Origin: Phlyctochytrium arcticum
Lineage: Eukaryota > Chytridiomycota > Chytridiomycetes > Chytridiales > Chytridiaceae
Assembly (NCBI GenBank): GCA_025602905.1
Contig: JAHLKI010000030.1
Coordinates: 124,001-188,000 of the forward strand
Direction: 5' to 3'
DNA: 64,000 nucleotides
Shown in pieces: positions 21,401-32,904 of this stretch. Position 1 is the first letter of the stretch; the number at the start of each line of letters is the position of its first letter. Made by a program: the position numbers and the translations under genes. Below the pieces are notes generated by a model that was not told the DNA's origin, made no database searches, and was given only the letters and a program-made list of their open reading frames with translations.

Positions 21401-24248
21401 GTGAACGCTCGCTTTAGTTCCCCAACCTCAGTGACTCTCATCACGAGTTCTTGCTCGCGTTTGTTAAGATTTTCCATAGCGCTTGCCAAGCGTTTCTGAA
21501 GTTCTGCAATTTGAAGATCGCTCACTTGCTGAGTTGCGCTGCTTGATTTTTTTACCGCCTCGAACTCGGCGGCACGAGAAGCTAGGGCTTTCTCTTTGAT
21601 GGTCATCTGGTCCTTCAGCTCGGAGACCTCCCGGCGCAGGTTCTTCATCAATAATGGAACATCTGGGGGGCTTTGCGCAGTGCTTGCTGCATGAAGCTTG
21701 TTGTGAGAGGGATTCGGGCCAGTTCCCACAAACTCAGATTGCCGAGAGTCGGCAGTCGAAGATCCTCCTCGAGCTTGCTCAACAAGCAATTTTCTGAACT
21801 CGGCCGATAATGGAATCTCTGGAGGTTCCGGTTTACCGTGTACAGGTTTCTGCTGGGATTTCTGTGAACCTTTCATAGCAGTGGTTGTAGTCGACCCAGT
21901 TTCATTGCCTTGTGCATTCTGTTGATCTTGAGTAGAAGGTGTCTTGTCACGAGCTACAGGTGTCTGGTCATCATCGAAGGCGGAATGCTTATCGATATTT
22001 GAATCGGATGAGGTGCTTATTTGGAGTGACAAGCGCTTGTCATGTGAAGCATTGTTCGTATTCCGATTCCTAGTGTCCAAGGTCTGTCGGTTTCCATCAC
22101 CAGAGAAGGAAGCTCCCTCTCGTGGTGCAAGAGCACCAGCATTTTTAGTTGTTGAGGGCTTGATGGCGGTGGGTAATTGCGAAATTGTGATATGTTCTTC
22201 TAACAAGTCGTCGCCGTCATTCTCATCATCTGAAATTTCACTGGTGTCGTCTTCATCGTTGCTCAATGCGTAAAATTGGGGCTCCGATATTTCATCCGCA
22301 ACGCCTCGTTGCTTGTCCATTTTTTCCGCAGCAAGCTGCCGTTTCACATTCATAGGCACTGCTCGCCCCATTGACCGGCGCATTGGCTCATTCCGATGAC
22401 TAGAATCGTCTGTCTCGGAAAAGGCTACAAGCTCACTCTCGTCATCCATGGTTTGTCCAGACGCTTGTATGGTTACCCGCTGGTTCTCTGCTAGTATACG
22501 ACCGATGGTCCCGTGCTTTTCGGGTGGGAACTGCGAAAGGTGCTGAGGCCTCCCAAGTGTGCCTCCCATCTGAGTGCTTCCGGTTGCATCCTGTTTAATG
22601 TTGCGCTTATTGACACTGGCAACTTGGATATTATCGTTGGCCCACCGATTTTCTTCACTATCCGCTGGCTGAGTTAAAAAATCATCTGCTTTTAAAGCGT
22701 GTCGACCCCCTAATGTTCCATAGTTTCCCGGAAAGTTCCCTGAAAGGGGTCTTCTTTTCGGTCCAGGATCAAGCGCTTCCGAATCCGCGGAATCTTGCAA
22801 CTCGCTAATCTGGTCGTCGTCATTGACCCCGTCTTCCGATTCTGGCTCTCCATCGTCGGCATCTTCGTCATCATCAGCGCTGTCATCGTCTTCTTCCTCT
22901 TCCCACTCCAGGACTTCCTCTCCTGTATCGTCTTCTCCAGTTTGTTCGTCTTCATCTTGGTCTTCTGCTTCGTCTCCGCTGTCCTGTGAATCCGAATGCT
23001 TGACATCGAGATAAGTTGGCACATCTTGCGAGAAGGTGCTTATAGGACCACCGGCCTTCAGAGATGCCGCCTGATCGTAGCGTTTCCTGTCATCTATTGC
23101 TTTTTGCGCTTCGTGAGCCACGAGAGTATCATACACGCGGGAGTTTCTTTGAACCAGATCCACTGGGCGGTGGCGCAAGTTATCCCGCAAATCCAAATTG
23201 GCATTGTAGCGGAGAAGATAACCCGTTATTGCGTTGGCGTTGCTTAAGGCAGAAAAGTGCAATGGCGACCTAATTTTGTGGATGGTTAAGTCGTACATGG
23301 AAATGGTTGTGTCGATAAAGTTCAACTTACTGGCCCAGAGCATTTTGCACGTTTGGGTTGCATCCTTGTCGCAAAAGTTCTTCTACTACTTCGATTCGAT
23401 CAAGTCGGACCGCATGGTGTAGTGGCGAATTTCCATCCTGGAATATAGTAGAACTACATTAGATGACTGTAGTGAGCTTGACAAATATTGTGCCTCACCC
23501 TATCCTTAACATCCTTTGTGGCACCGTTGCGGATGAGTACGTCGAGCCCGTAGGAATCGGCTGCAACTACTCCATAGTGCAATGGACTGTACCCTGCTTC
23601 ATCCAACACATTGGGATCAGCTTTGTTGTTGACCAAGAATTTGACAACATCAGTATGTCCCCTAAGAATAGCGAGCACCAGAGGTGTTCTCCCGTCAATG
23701 TCCTTGGCCTCAGTGTCCGGTCGCTTGGCCCCCTCAAAAAGCGCTTTGCAGACATCCAATTGGCCCCGTTCGGCTGCGACATGCAGCGCAGTGAAACGAT
23801 GGTGCGAGTCCACCTTGTTGACGTCTCGCTTCTTGTCACTCAAAACTTTGGCGATCCTTTTAGGGTCATCGGAAAATACGGCCTTATGTAGTGTGTTCAG
23901 CTTCTTTGGATTAATATCTGTTGGAGATTGGACATGCATCTCTGGAGTCAGTCGAACACCATCGCCGCCGGCAAATTTGGAGGGAAGGGCCGGTAAAGGG
24001 GCATCTAAGTCTACCGAGGCAATTGATTCTGCTCCAGTGGACACAACAGAGTTGCTCCTTGGTCGGCCAAAAACATTCTTCGAACTAGTTGAAAAGGATG
24101 GTGAGCGTACACGGCTGGACGGAGATTGAGGTGCATCGGGGGACGGTTCATCTGGCTTTGCCGCGGTCTTGCGGATATTCAGTGATTTCATCATCCTGGG
24201 TATCAAAGACCCATAATCTGGGTAGAGGACGAAACACGTCCACCGCAA
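12469..24248 (-). CDS. Giant ankyrin-repeat and coiled-coil protein (about 3,885 aa)
   Basis: Three exons: 23499-24248, 23331-23437 and 12469-23269; introns 23438-23498 and 23270-23330 are both 61 nt. The frame is continuous across both junctions, and each completes an ankyrin motif (GNSPLHHAV in exon 2, GQSPLHFSAL across exons 2-3). Residues 1-95 are Ser/Pro-rich. Seven ankyrin repeats cover about 97-330. An acidic stretch (EDEQTGEDDTGEE and following) and a disordered region come next. From about residue 850 to the end the chain is coiled coil, including at least 23 units of exactly 60 residues (about 1930-3330). Near the C-terminus is a short polyproline run (PPPPPPQAP). An internal start at 24194 (MMKSLNIRK) is equally possible. 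Ankyrins suggest a partner-binding head and the rod a spacer or filament, as in golgins, rootletin or cortical tethers. I cannot assign a family. Confidence 0.85.
14161..18300 (-). repeat. Array of at least 23 tandem 180-bp (60-codon) coiled-coil repeats
   Basis: The codons for the motif Val-Gln-Leu-Glu-Thr-Ser-Asn (or close variants) recur at 14161, 14341, 14521 and every 180 bp up to 18121, with no change in spacing. One further copy at about 18289 is offset by 168 bp. Each unit follows a pattern like RVQLETSNxHLxxQ, then KELEKEKxD, then QLKQRIDELEK. Units are well diverged at the DNA level, so the array is old, yet no indel has survived. Sixty residues equals seven heptads plus one 11-residue hendecad, so the coil could stay in register from unit to unit. 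Confidence 0.95.
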
Positions 24249-24868
24249 AAGATTCGGCCAATGTTAATGTCGTTTCCTAGTACCGAGACTTGGCAATGCA
24301 ATCTACAATGTTGCTAAGTGTGGTAGTCAACCCAATAATGGTCGACCAGCGAGCCAGAAAAAGATGAAAATGTGCTGGCGTTCCGCTATTCCTTCATCGA
24401 TCCTTATATGTAAGCGCATGTGCAGTACACTCTGCCCGGGCCAAAGTTTTGACATTGGCCTTTCCCGACCCTCAAATTAGCGGAGGATCATGACTCAACC
24501 CATCATTATACGCTCGGAGGTTCCTCATGTTAAATATACATTCATTCTCTGGCGGGTCAAAAAATGGATCTGTCCCAGAGCCTGGTCAACGCGCACCATT
24601 TACACTCTGTTGGTATAAACGCCGGGGACGTGGGATCGGAGTTTTGATTACGTAATCATAAAATCAATTTTCCAAATCATTCAGCCTATGGGTAAACGTC
24701 ATAGCGTTAAACCGTGGAGGAATAAGTCTATGAATGTAAACAACTCATTGGTTGCTAAAATTAAACAAGCAAAACCCAACGGATGGGCTTTGGGCGGGCG
24801 CTTTGCCAAAACACTTAAAGGGCAAGAAGGCAGAATCAGAATCCTTTCTTCAGCGCTCGACGTTTACC
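24249..24868. other. Divergent promoter region, giant ankyrin gene and seven-helix protein
   Basis: Separates two divergently transcribed genes. Short open frames exist (for example 24688-24957), but none is supported. A TATA-like ggtataaac lies at about 24612. In the frame of the downstream gene an earlier ATG at 24752 would add 39 residues without recognisable features. Confidence 0.5.
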
Positions 24869-26116
24869 ATGACACTCATATCCATGACACCGGCAGAGGA
24901 AAGGCTTCACAAAGCCAAGATAGCTTTTGCAGTTATACAGCTAACATTTCAACTTAGCAATACCGCTATGGCAATTCGAATGAATCACCAATCGAAGTGG
25001 AAGCGAGTGTTTGTCAAAGGCATCCTGCTCGAACAGTGCATCGTTCTCCTATTCGCAGCCTGTAACTTCTTCCGTTCTGTATATATGGGATCTGGTTGGG
25101 ACAAACAGTTACTGGCGGTCCTGCGAGACTGCGGGTTTCACATAGGGGCTATGCTACATATTGTTCTTGTTCAAAATCGGTTCAGGTACAGCTTGATGCT
25201 ATTTGTAGTTCCTCAGGAAAGTGCCTAACCTTTACCCTCATAGGACAGTGAACGTCAACTGGTACCCTCAAAGTCGCGATGCGTGGATGAGAAGGGTAAT
25301 ATTGGGTTCATTGTCGAAGGAACCGACTGATGCTCATCTCCCTACGTTTAGGCAACGATCTTGGCTTTTGTTGTCACTTTTATACCTGCCTTGACCATGG
25401 AGTTGATACGAGCTGTCGCCGACCTACCTATCACTGAAAGCCATTGGTCCGATATACCAAAGAGTTTATGTTTTGGAGTTTTCGTGGCGTACCTTTTGGT
25501 TTCCGACACGGTGCTATGTACATTGATGTACAAACGACTATTCTTGATAAAGAAGAACGCTTTAAAGATGACATGTGGAACCTCAGTGACGACGGATTCT
25601 ACCCACAAACGCACCAATATGGGAATGGTCACTTTCGTGTGTCTCAATTGGATCATGACTATCATATATGTGGGAAATGCCCTTTTCGTGACAGATCCAT
25701 ATCTCAACCTCTTTGTGCTCAATATCTCGTACTGCTGCTGCTCCCTACAAATGGCGTGTGGGATCTTGTACTTTGTCTCCATACGGCGGCTGCTCCGTGG
25801 ATATGGTATCAAGTCGGCTTCCACTATGGATCTGAGTGAATCAACCAGCAACCAACAATCCAGTATGAGACTGAGGCAAAGCAACCCTCAGCAAAGTCAC
25901 AAAAATGTCAATCAATCACGGGATACACTCCCATTGAAGCTGTCCGCATCAGCTCTACCAAGCGGGTCATATTTACCACGTCAGTCAGCACAAGCTCTTC
26001 CTAACATTCATTCAGTGGCGGCCTCCAACGGAAGTCACTCCCAATCACCTCTACAGTCAGAAGGCACCGACAAATTTGCACCACAAAACAAATCTGCCAA
26101 GGGGGGGAATGAGTAG
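24869..26116 (+). CDS. Seven-transmembrane-helix protein of unknown family
   Basis: Three exons: 24869-25185, 25244-25295 and 25352-26116; introns of 58 and 56 nt. The model gives 377 aa. Seven hydrophobic segments can be read in order: KIAFAVIQLTFQL; ILLEQCIVLLFAACNFF; GFHIGAMLHIVLV; ATILAFVVTFIPALTMEL; SLCFGVFVAYLLVSDTVL; MVTFVCLNWIMTIIYVGNA; LFVLNISYCCCSLQMACGI. A Ser/Gln-rich tail of about 110 residues follows, probably cytoplasmic. Seven helices with a long hydrophilic tail resemble a G-protein-coupled receptor, but I see no family motif, so a receptor role is only a possibility. A start at 24884 is also possible. Confidence 0.7.
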
Positions 26117-26720
26117 GCTAGTGGCGAATTTTCTAAATAATCTATCATAGGTTCAAAGTCCAATAATGTCCCCGCCTCAGTGTAGCATCAGACGTCCTTC
26201 ATGCACTTTTTGCAAAACTGGATCAACAACTCTATGGTGACGCAAGTAATGTAGAAAACCCATGTCATGTATTTAGACATTAAGGAGATTTTTTCAATGG
26301 GCGGAGGAACTCACTCTAGAATACTTTTTTATTTTCGGGGTTTTCCTCAACCTGTTCTCAAGTGCATTGTATTAGTAGGGCAGAACATTCTATGATCGCG
26401 GGCCCCCAATTTCACCAAAGCTGAATGTTAGAGTCATTTGGCCCCTCAATTTACCAAATTCCCAGGTTCCATCTGAGCCTGCATGTGAGCCATAAACTTC
26501 CGTATGACGAATTCATACAAACGACAGCCTGGATGTCGGAAGATCTGGTATGAGTTTTTTTTTCGAAGTTGCCGTGTATAGTATCAGAATCTATTTTTAG
26601 CATAGATCCACCAGCCTAGCCAGTTTTTAATTCTGTTCTTGCTTCTGCCGACAGGACCTGAATTCGTGTAGCCTTCAAGTGCTTCAAAGTCCACCTTGAT
26701 CGGACTGACCGGTGACCAGT
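26117..26720. other. Intergenic
   Basis: No coding sequence supported on either strand. It lies between two genes on the plus strand and should contain the 3' end of the first and the promoter of the F-BAR gene. Confidence 0.5.
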
Positions 26721-29491
26721 ATGTCGATGGTTGAGCCAGTCGCCTTTCGCGAGCATTTTTGGGTAATTGTCATCAATTGGCATGTCTGCGGCAAATCAAT
26801 TTGACTTACATTCTGAAACTTCTCTTACGTAGGGTACAGGAGATGGCGGAATTGAAGTACTGCTTGGAAAATTGCGAACAAGTGTGCAGGACACCGAAGC
26901 CATTGTCGAAATCTTCCAAGCAAGGTGGGCAACTCTACAAATCATTCCTTCTCCTTTGTCTATCTCATAATCTTACGTTTCACCACCGAATAGGGCGCAA
27001 GTTGAGGAAGAATATGGGAAGGCTTTAGAATCCTTTACCCAGCGCTACCGTCCACACATATCGAAAATCTCCACCCCATCCGTGTCTCGTACCATTGAAA
27101 AGTTGGTCAACCTAACTAGTACTATATCGCGGGCGCATAGCCAATATGCTTCAAAGATTCAAGATGATGTCGTCGTACCTTTCTCAGATTTCCTGGATGA
27201 AACTCAACGATCAATGAGGAAACAGTGTGAATCAGATTTCGAAAAGGCGAATAAGGCCTTGGAGAAGGAAACAGCCCAGGTTACGAAGACAGCTAGAGAA
27301 TACGTGGCACGAAGTAAAGATGTTTGGAAAGCACACGATTCTGTTGGCAAGCATGAGAAGGTGAGCTTGGAATTCCGCGTCTCTCATATGTGCAGGACGC
27401 TTACTCCAAACAGACGGATAAGTTGCGCGCGGAAGCCGATAAGGCAGAGGCAGAATATCGTGGATCGCTTACAAGATTAGACAAAGCCCAAGATGCGTGG
27501 GAAGATAAAATGTCGCATATACAAGATGCGGTACAAACTAGCGAGCTAGACCGCATTCACCTGTACCGAGTTGTCCTCACACGTACTACCGAGACTCAAA
27601 TCGCTATACTTTCTCAATTCACCACGAAAGTCATGGATGCCATGCGCAAGGCTGCAGTGGAGGGCCTTGACCCTATTTCAGATTGCAACCAATTTATTGA
27701 AGAGTATGGCACGGGTACGGATCGTCCTCGGCGTTGCGTGTTTCAAAATGCCTCGGATCTGGTCCGTACTGGTGATCCATTTGCCCAAATTTCTCGACCG
27801 ATGTCAATCCGTTCTGCAGCGAGCATGTCAAGAATTGCCGCCGCTGCTGCCGGAAACGGATTTGCGGATGAGCGGGATACTGTTCGGAAAAAATCTGGTT
27901 CAGATCACAAGTTGAAGGGGGAAGGCGGATTTCGAACATCAATGGAGAATTTGCGAAGTAAATCGTCCTCAAGCCTGTTTTCTAGTATGTTGACAGAAAG
28001 TGTTCCTCCCTTGCCACCTCTTCCGTCAACATATACAGGTGCCCGGGATGCACTTCCATCTTTTCCACGTAGCAGCAGCCGCGAATTGCTTCGGGCACTG
28101 GGATTATCCGAAAGCAATCTTGCTGCACTATCCCACGTCAGTCCTTCACAGTCCGTTGCATCGAGAAAATCGACAAAGACTGTTCACCCTGCGATGGGAA
28201 GTGGGAATATGAGTAGATCAAATGACTCTCTACCGATGCCGGCATCGGCATCATACGCGACAAATATTGCAACCAAACCTTTACCGCAAGGTGTAGGTTT
28301 GGCAATGGCTATACAACACCAACCAGCTACAACACATCAAGCTCCCTGGACCGATTCTTCGTATCAGAATACGAGCTCTAGTCAGCCTTCTACTCTCTCG
28401 CGCGCACATACCATCAGCGCGTCTTCGGCCAGTACTCGGCACAATCAGGCAGGACAAAACGTATCAGCTCCTCAGTCAATTCTCGTTTCCTCGACCAGAA
28501 CGTCGCAGGCGTCGCAAAACACGGTAGGCCCGCAGCACAGTATTACCTCTGACTCAACAAGATCGCAAAAATCCGCAGCGTTGAGCGCGAGACATACGAT
28601 AGCAGAAGGTTCCTCACCTATGGCTACTTTTATACCGCCAATGCCCACCGGCAAACCGCCGGCTGAAGCCTTCCGCTCGTCCTCTGTTCCGCTGGACATT
28701 GGGAATGTGCCCCCTTCGAAGACCTCACAACCATTCACCGTAGCAAACTCGCAAATTGAAGTACCACAGCCTTCTACGCAAATCCCACCCGCAAATGCTG
28801 CTTCCATTACCATACCCTCAACGACACCACCGCCAGCAGCACAAACACCACCACCTTCGCAGTCAGACTCTACTCCCACACCGGGTCTCAGTAAGCAACA
28901 GTCTCCCATGCTCGCTCGGTCGGCAACAATCACATCCTCGCATTCCAATAGTTCATTATCAAACCTGCAGCTTCCAATAGGAATAACACCTCCCAGACTT
29001 CCCACACGCCAGTCATCCCGTCCTGCCATTCTCGTTGAGTCTCATCTCGAAGTATGCGACCAAGCCTCGCAGCTGCTGAACCCCACCCAGCCCTGGACCC
29101 GATTTTACTGCATTTTGGAAAAGAATTATATCTGGCTGTACAATCGAAAGCCACAACCGGGCGCTGAGGGAGAGTTACCCGTTCCAGTCGGCTCTTTGCC
29201 CATTGAACGGCGTACACAGGTCGAGTATGGCATCTCGGCAAAGGCGAAAGCATGGGCCCGCCCACCAGGGAAGGGAAAGGAGGGGACGTGTTTTACGGTT
29301 ACAGTTGTACCAAACAAGCGGGTTGTTTTCGATGCCAAGGACAGTGATCTTATGTGGTATGTGTGTGTTGCTCGTTTTTGATATAGTGTAACTAATATTC
29401 GTCGTCTCCCTTTACGATCAGGTATTGGCTACAATCTCTTGTTGCAGTCAGAAATCAAGCACTGAAATCTCCTCCGGCTACTGCTATCTGA
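26721..29491 (+). CDS. F-BAR and PH domain protein (843 aa)
   Basis: Five exons: 26721-26762, 26833-26924, 26994-27360, 27396-29356 and 29422-29491. The start reads FREHFW, then GIEVLLGKLR and RAQVEEEYGKALESF, the classic FCH/F-BAR opening. The helical F-BAR part runs to about residue 270. Residues 280-705 are Ser/Thr/Pro-rich and probably disordered. A PH-like domain closes the protein (about 711-843): RFYCILEKNYIWLYNRK near its start and the final helix WLQSLVAVRNQAL completed by the last exon. F-BAR domains bind and bend membranes as dimers and PH domains bind phosphoinositides, so a role at the plasma membrane, in endocytosis or cytokinesis is likely. Intron 3 (27361-27395) is only 35 nt but is needed to keep the frame. 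Confidence 0.85.
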
Positions 29492-29733
29492 TCCTTCTCT
29501 CACTAATTTTTCCGCTCCTTTAATTGAGTTCCATTTTACTGATCACTTGTAAAAATAACCACCCGAGGCAAACCCTCCCATAGACAGTTTTTGACTTTAC
29601 ATTATTTCTTGTGTGAGACGTGTAATATACCCATTCAATTCTCACAATTCAATAGTCAAGACACGAAAACCAGGAGGTCCAAAGAATAACTGAAAGCATT
29701 TTTTCGTAAAATGCTTCTAACAAATCTAAACTT

Positions 29734-31710
29734 CTATTCATCGTGCTGTTCTACCTCCTCATAACCGCACTCAGTATCAGCAAAATCCCACACCAGTAAA
29801 GACTGGTCGAAAGATGAAGTTATCAGTTTCGTGGGAGTGAAACGAAGTCGCCAGACCTAATAACCGCAATGGAGTCAGCTATATCCAATGTGATGGGACA
29901 CTGTTTCGAATCGTACCGTTTCCGTGTGTTGCTTCAGAGTATACAAACAATAACCGGAATTCAGGTCCCATACCTACATATATGTTATGATCACAACGTT
30001 GCTTTAGGACAATCTTGGCCCGAAATTTGTTTGTTACCTTAATTGTCTTATCCGCACTGCCACTGACCACTTTATTTTCGTCAAACTGCAAGCATACAAC
30101 TCCCATCTCGTGCCCTTGGAGCACTCGCCAACATGTGCCCGCCTCACGATCCCATACGCGGATAGTCGCATCTTCTGAACCCGAAACTATGCGCGTTCCC
30201 GAAAATTGAAGACAATATACATGGCCGGTATGGCCTGCAAGGGTGCGTATCGGGGTACGTGATGGCAACTGCCTATGATGAAGCGTGTGATGAGACGTTA
30301 GGCAGATGACACAATTCAATAGCATGCATTCTACCATGTTTTGATCGTGTGATCCGCTGAACCCGACACAATGTACGAGCCATCAAATTGCAGGCAACAT
30401 ACGGCCCCATCATGCCCTTCCAGAACCGTTATGCACTCTCCCGTTGCCATTCTCCACACCTAAATATACATGAATCGGTATCGTACCGCACATTTAAGGA
30501 GGCAAGAAACACTGACCCTGATGGTTGCGTCTTCACCGCCGGAAACAACTAATCGATCATCGTACTGTACAGCCACAATTTCACCTGTGTGGCCTATCAG
30601 TGTTCTAACACAAGCGCCTGAATGGATGTCCCAGATCTTGAGGGTAGTATCAATACCACCAGTTATCACGTAGGTTCCGTCAAACTAGAAACGAATCGCC
30701 TTAGATCCAAGTGTCGTTCGTGAGATTGAGTGAAACCATACTTTGACGGCTGATATGGTTCCGTCATGTCCACTTATCTGAAAGTGACACTCTCCAGTTT
30801 CCATATCCCACTAGCGCGTCGGATGAGTAAATTAGCCCCAAAAATCCAGTATATAGCGTACGTACAACTTTCCCCCCGTCTCCGAGAGCAATCGAAACCA
30901 CTCGAGACTCATCGAAATGCATTGGTAAATCCCTATCTGCTCGAATAAATATCGCCATACACTTGATGAACAAGTACATACTTGAGGCCTCTACCTACCC
31001 AGTCCTACTTCAAAATCCCCACGCCTCCGTACAACCGAGCTAATTTGACAATGCCCATCTCGCCAATTGCACCATGTGAGAAAGTTGTTCTTGTAGATTC
31101 GCTTCCAAGGGGCCAGTGAAACCGGTTTTGGGATAGAATCTGACTGGTATTGTTCTCCAGCATCCGCAGCGGTGACGTTGGGAAGCGATCTTGTGCGGTT
31201 GGACGCCGGGTACAGGTTCTGCAACGACAACGCACTGATAGCTGACCCCCGCCGCGTATCTCCAACGAGCCGACTGGCAGGTGTCAATTTCGTGCCCTCG
31301 ATTGCCGTCCAATGCCGACCAGCACACATCCGTTTCCACACGACATTATCTTTGAGTAACGTATACCACAACCAGCAGACTTGGGCAGATACGGCCAGGG
31401 TTGAAGGCTCCAGGTGGCAAAATATGTGGAAGAGAAGTTCAGGAGGTAAGGGTACGGGTTGCGGCGAGGATGGAGGATGTGGCCTATGCGACGAGTGTTT
31501 GGCGGCGTGATGAGTTTGGGCCCTGGATTTATCGGTTGGCGATGCAGCAAAGGCTGTTGCCGCAGCGTATAATGCATGCATAAAGGGCCGGCGATGGGCC
31601 CGTTGGTCGAGTTCATCTCTACCTCGCCCATCTACTCCACACTCCTTTCTTCTATTTGCCGGACTATTAATCGTTCCTATATCAATCCAGGTCGTCCATC
31701 TTTCTCGCAT
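29734..31710 (-). CDS. F-box and WD40-repeat protein (500 aa)
   Basis: Seven exons: 30999-31710, 30866-30936, 30742-30810, 30517-30684, 30335-30459, 30038-30272 and 29734-29856. All introns are 55-62 nt except the last (29857-30037, 181 nt). Residues 88-134 form an F-box (PPELLFHIFCHLEPSTLAVS, then VWKRMC). WD40 repeats follow, with repeated endings such as TTLKIWDIHSG, DATIRVW and DQSLLVWDF and repeated starts such as LIGHTGEIVAVQYD and LAGHTGHVYCLQF. This is the Cdc4/Met30/Fbxw family layout: the F-box binds Skp1 in SCF ubiquitin ligases and the propeller captures the substrate. Substrate unknown. The ATG at 31581 (MHALYAAAT) is an alternative start. The first propeller blade is poorly conserved. 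Confidence 0.85.
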
Positions 31711-32128
31711 TTTTGGAGTTTATGGATAGCAAGACCAGGAAAATGCCGGGAACCTTTCACAACTTCGTATAATTTTTTTGAAATCTGGAACAATCACATG
31801 GAATGAATTCAGGGATGGGAATAATCCGCCGCAAAACAGAGCTCAGATCCCTAAAAAGAACCGTAACCGAAAACCTAGTATTATACCGGGAATCTATGCG
31901 AAAACAGTAGCCGCGGTCCGCAAACGATCAACCATGACTTTTGCGTCTCTTGATTTTACCACGCTATACGGGTTGCTCTTCACCTTTTTGGGTTTCTGCA
32001 GGAGCGGACCCTGCAGCTTACTCAATGCCCGCGCCACATGACGAGGAAGCGGCTGGCCGCTGGCTCGCGAAGTCTCTGCGAAGTCTTCGCATCTTCAAAC
32101 ATAGATCAAGCTGCTATATATATCACCA
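31711..32128. other. Divergent promoter region, F-box/WD40 gene and Asterix-like gene
   Basis: No coding sequence supported. A TATA-like ctatatatat lies at 32113-32122, only about 7-16 bases before the chosen ATG of the plus-strand gene. It may therefore be chance rather than a working TATA box. Confidence 0.45.
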
Positions 32129-32709
32129 ATGGGCCGGCTACGCACTTATCCCGATCCACGGCTCCCAGAAGGTACTCGTGCGGATGTTCAACTTCCAAAG
32201 ATTTCGCTCCAGAAAGCTGATGTGTAGTATCAGCGGTTGTCCCATTCCAGCTTCGCCAGGCCGAGCAACCTGACGCCATCGCCGAAATGATTGGCATGGT
32301 TGGTATGATGATGGGTATGTCAAGGTCTTAAGTTTTATCATGGGATGTTGGTTCTGAACTGGGGTTCCTTTGATTTTTCGCATAGGATTGGGAGGAGTTA
32401 TTCTTCGCGTACGTTATGTCGCCGCAAAATAGCCGAAGCTCAATAACATATCTGAATCACTTTGTAGATGAAATGGATTGCCTGGACATCCTTCTTTCTG
32501 AACATCCTCGCCCTTACATCCAGTAAATCTAGTGATGGTGAAGGGCGGACAACGGCTAGTTCTCTATCGTACGTTGCTCATTCTCCACGTGGACGCACAC
32601 TTATACCTCTAACGCCTGGCTTTCAAGGTTTTCCGTTATGGCCCTGACTGGAACGTACATGACCTATTTTCAGCAGCAGGCGGCAAACAAGGCCAAGATG
32701 GATTCATAG
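32129..32709 (+). CDS. WDR83OS: Asterix-like protein (PAT complex subunit, ER membrane), 111 aa
   Basis: Five small exons: 32129-32171, 32228-32314, 32386-32408, 32468-32568 and 32628-32709; introns 56-71 nt. The spliced product has the hallmarks of the Asterix/WDR83OS family in order: a DPR motif near the start (PDPRLPEV), a short Pro-containing stretch, a first helix MIGMVGMMMGLGGVILRMKW, a second helix IAWTSFFLNILALTSS, and a third segment VMALTGTYMTYFQ. In animals Asterix pairs with CCDC47 in the PAT complex, an ER chaperone for newly made membrane proteins with polar helices. The usual length is about 106 aa. None of the exons is long enough to be obvious as an open frame. The start is chosen on length and context. 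Confidence 0.8.
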
Positions 32710-32904
32710 CGAAAGTAAAGTAGCTCGTAAATTTTGGGTGACGCATAATGATCTGGGCGATGGAATGGTTGGACCTCTTCTCGAAAGAAATGGGGAAATA
32801 AAGAAGTTGAGCGTTTGCAAGATTTCATATGTATTTCACAAAGAGAAAAAGGAGAGGCAATATCGAACGGAAGCATAAAGGTTGACTTGCGGTGGTAGAT
32901 TTCT

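Noticed and set aside
24688..24957. Separate small gene before the seven-helix protein
   Set aside because: It overlaps the better supported exon in another frame and lacks any motif.
27082..27480. F-BAR exon reading through 27361-27395 without splicing
   Set aside because: The unspliced frame leaves the F-BAR pattern and stops soon after; the 35-nt splice restores it.
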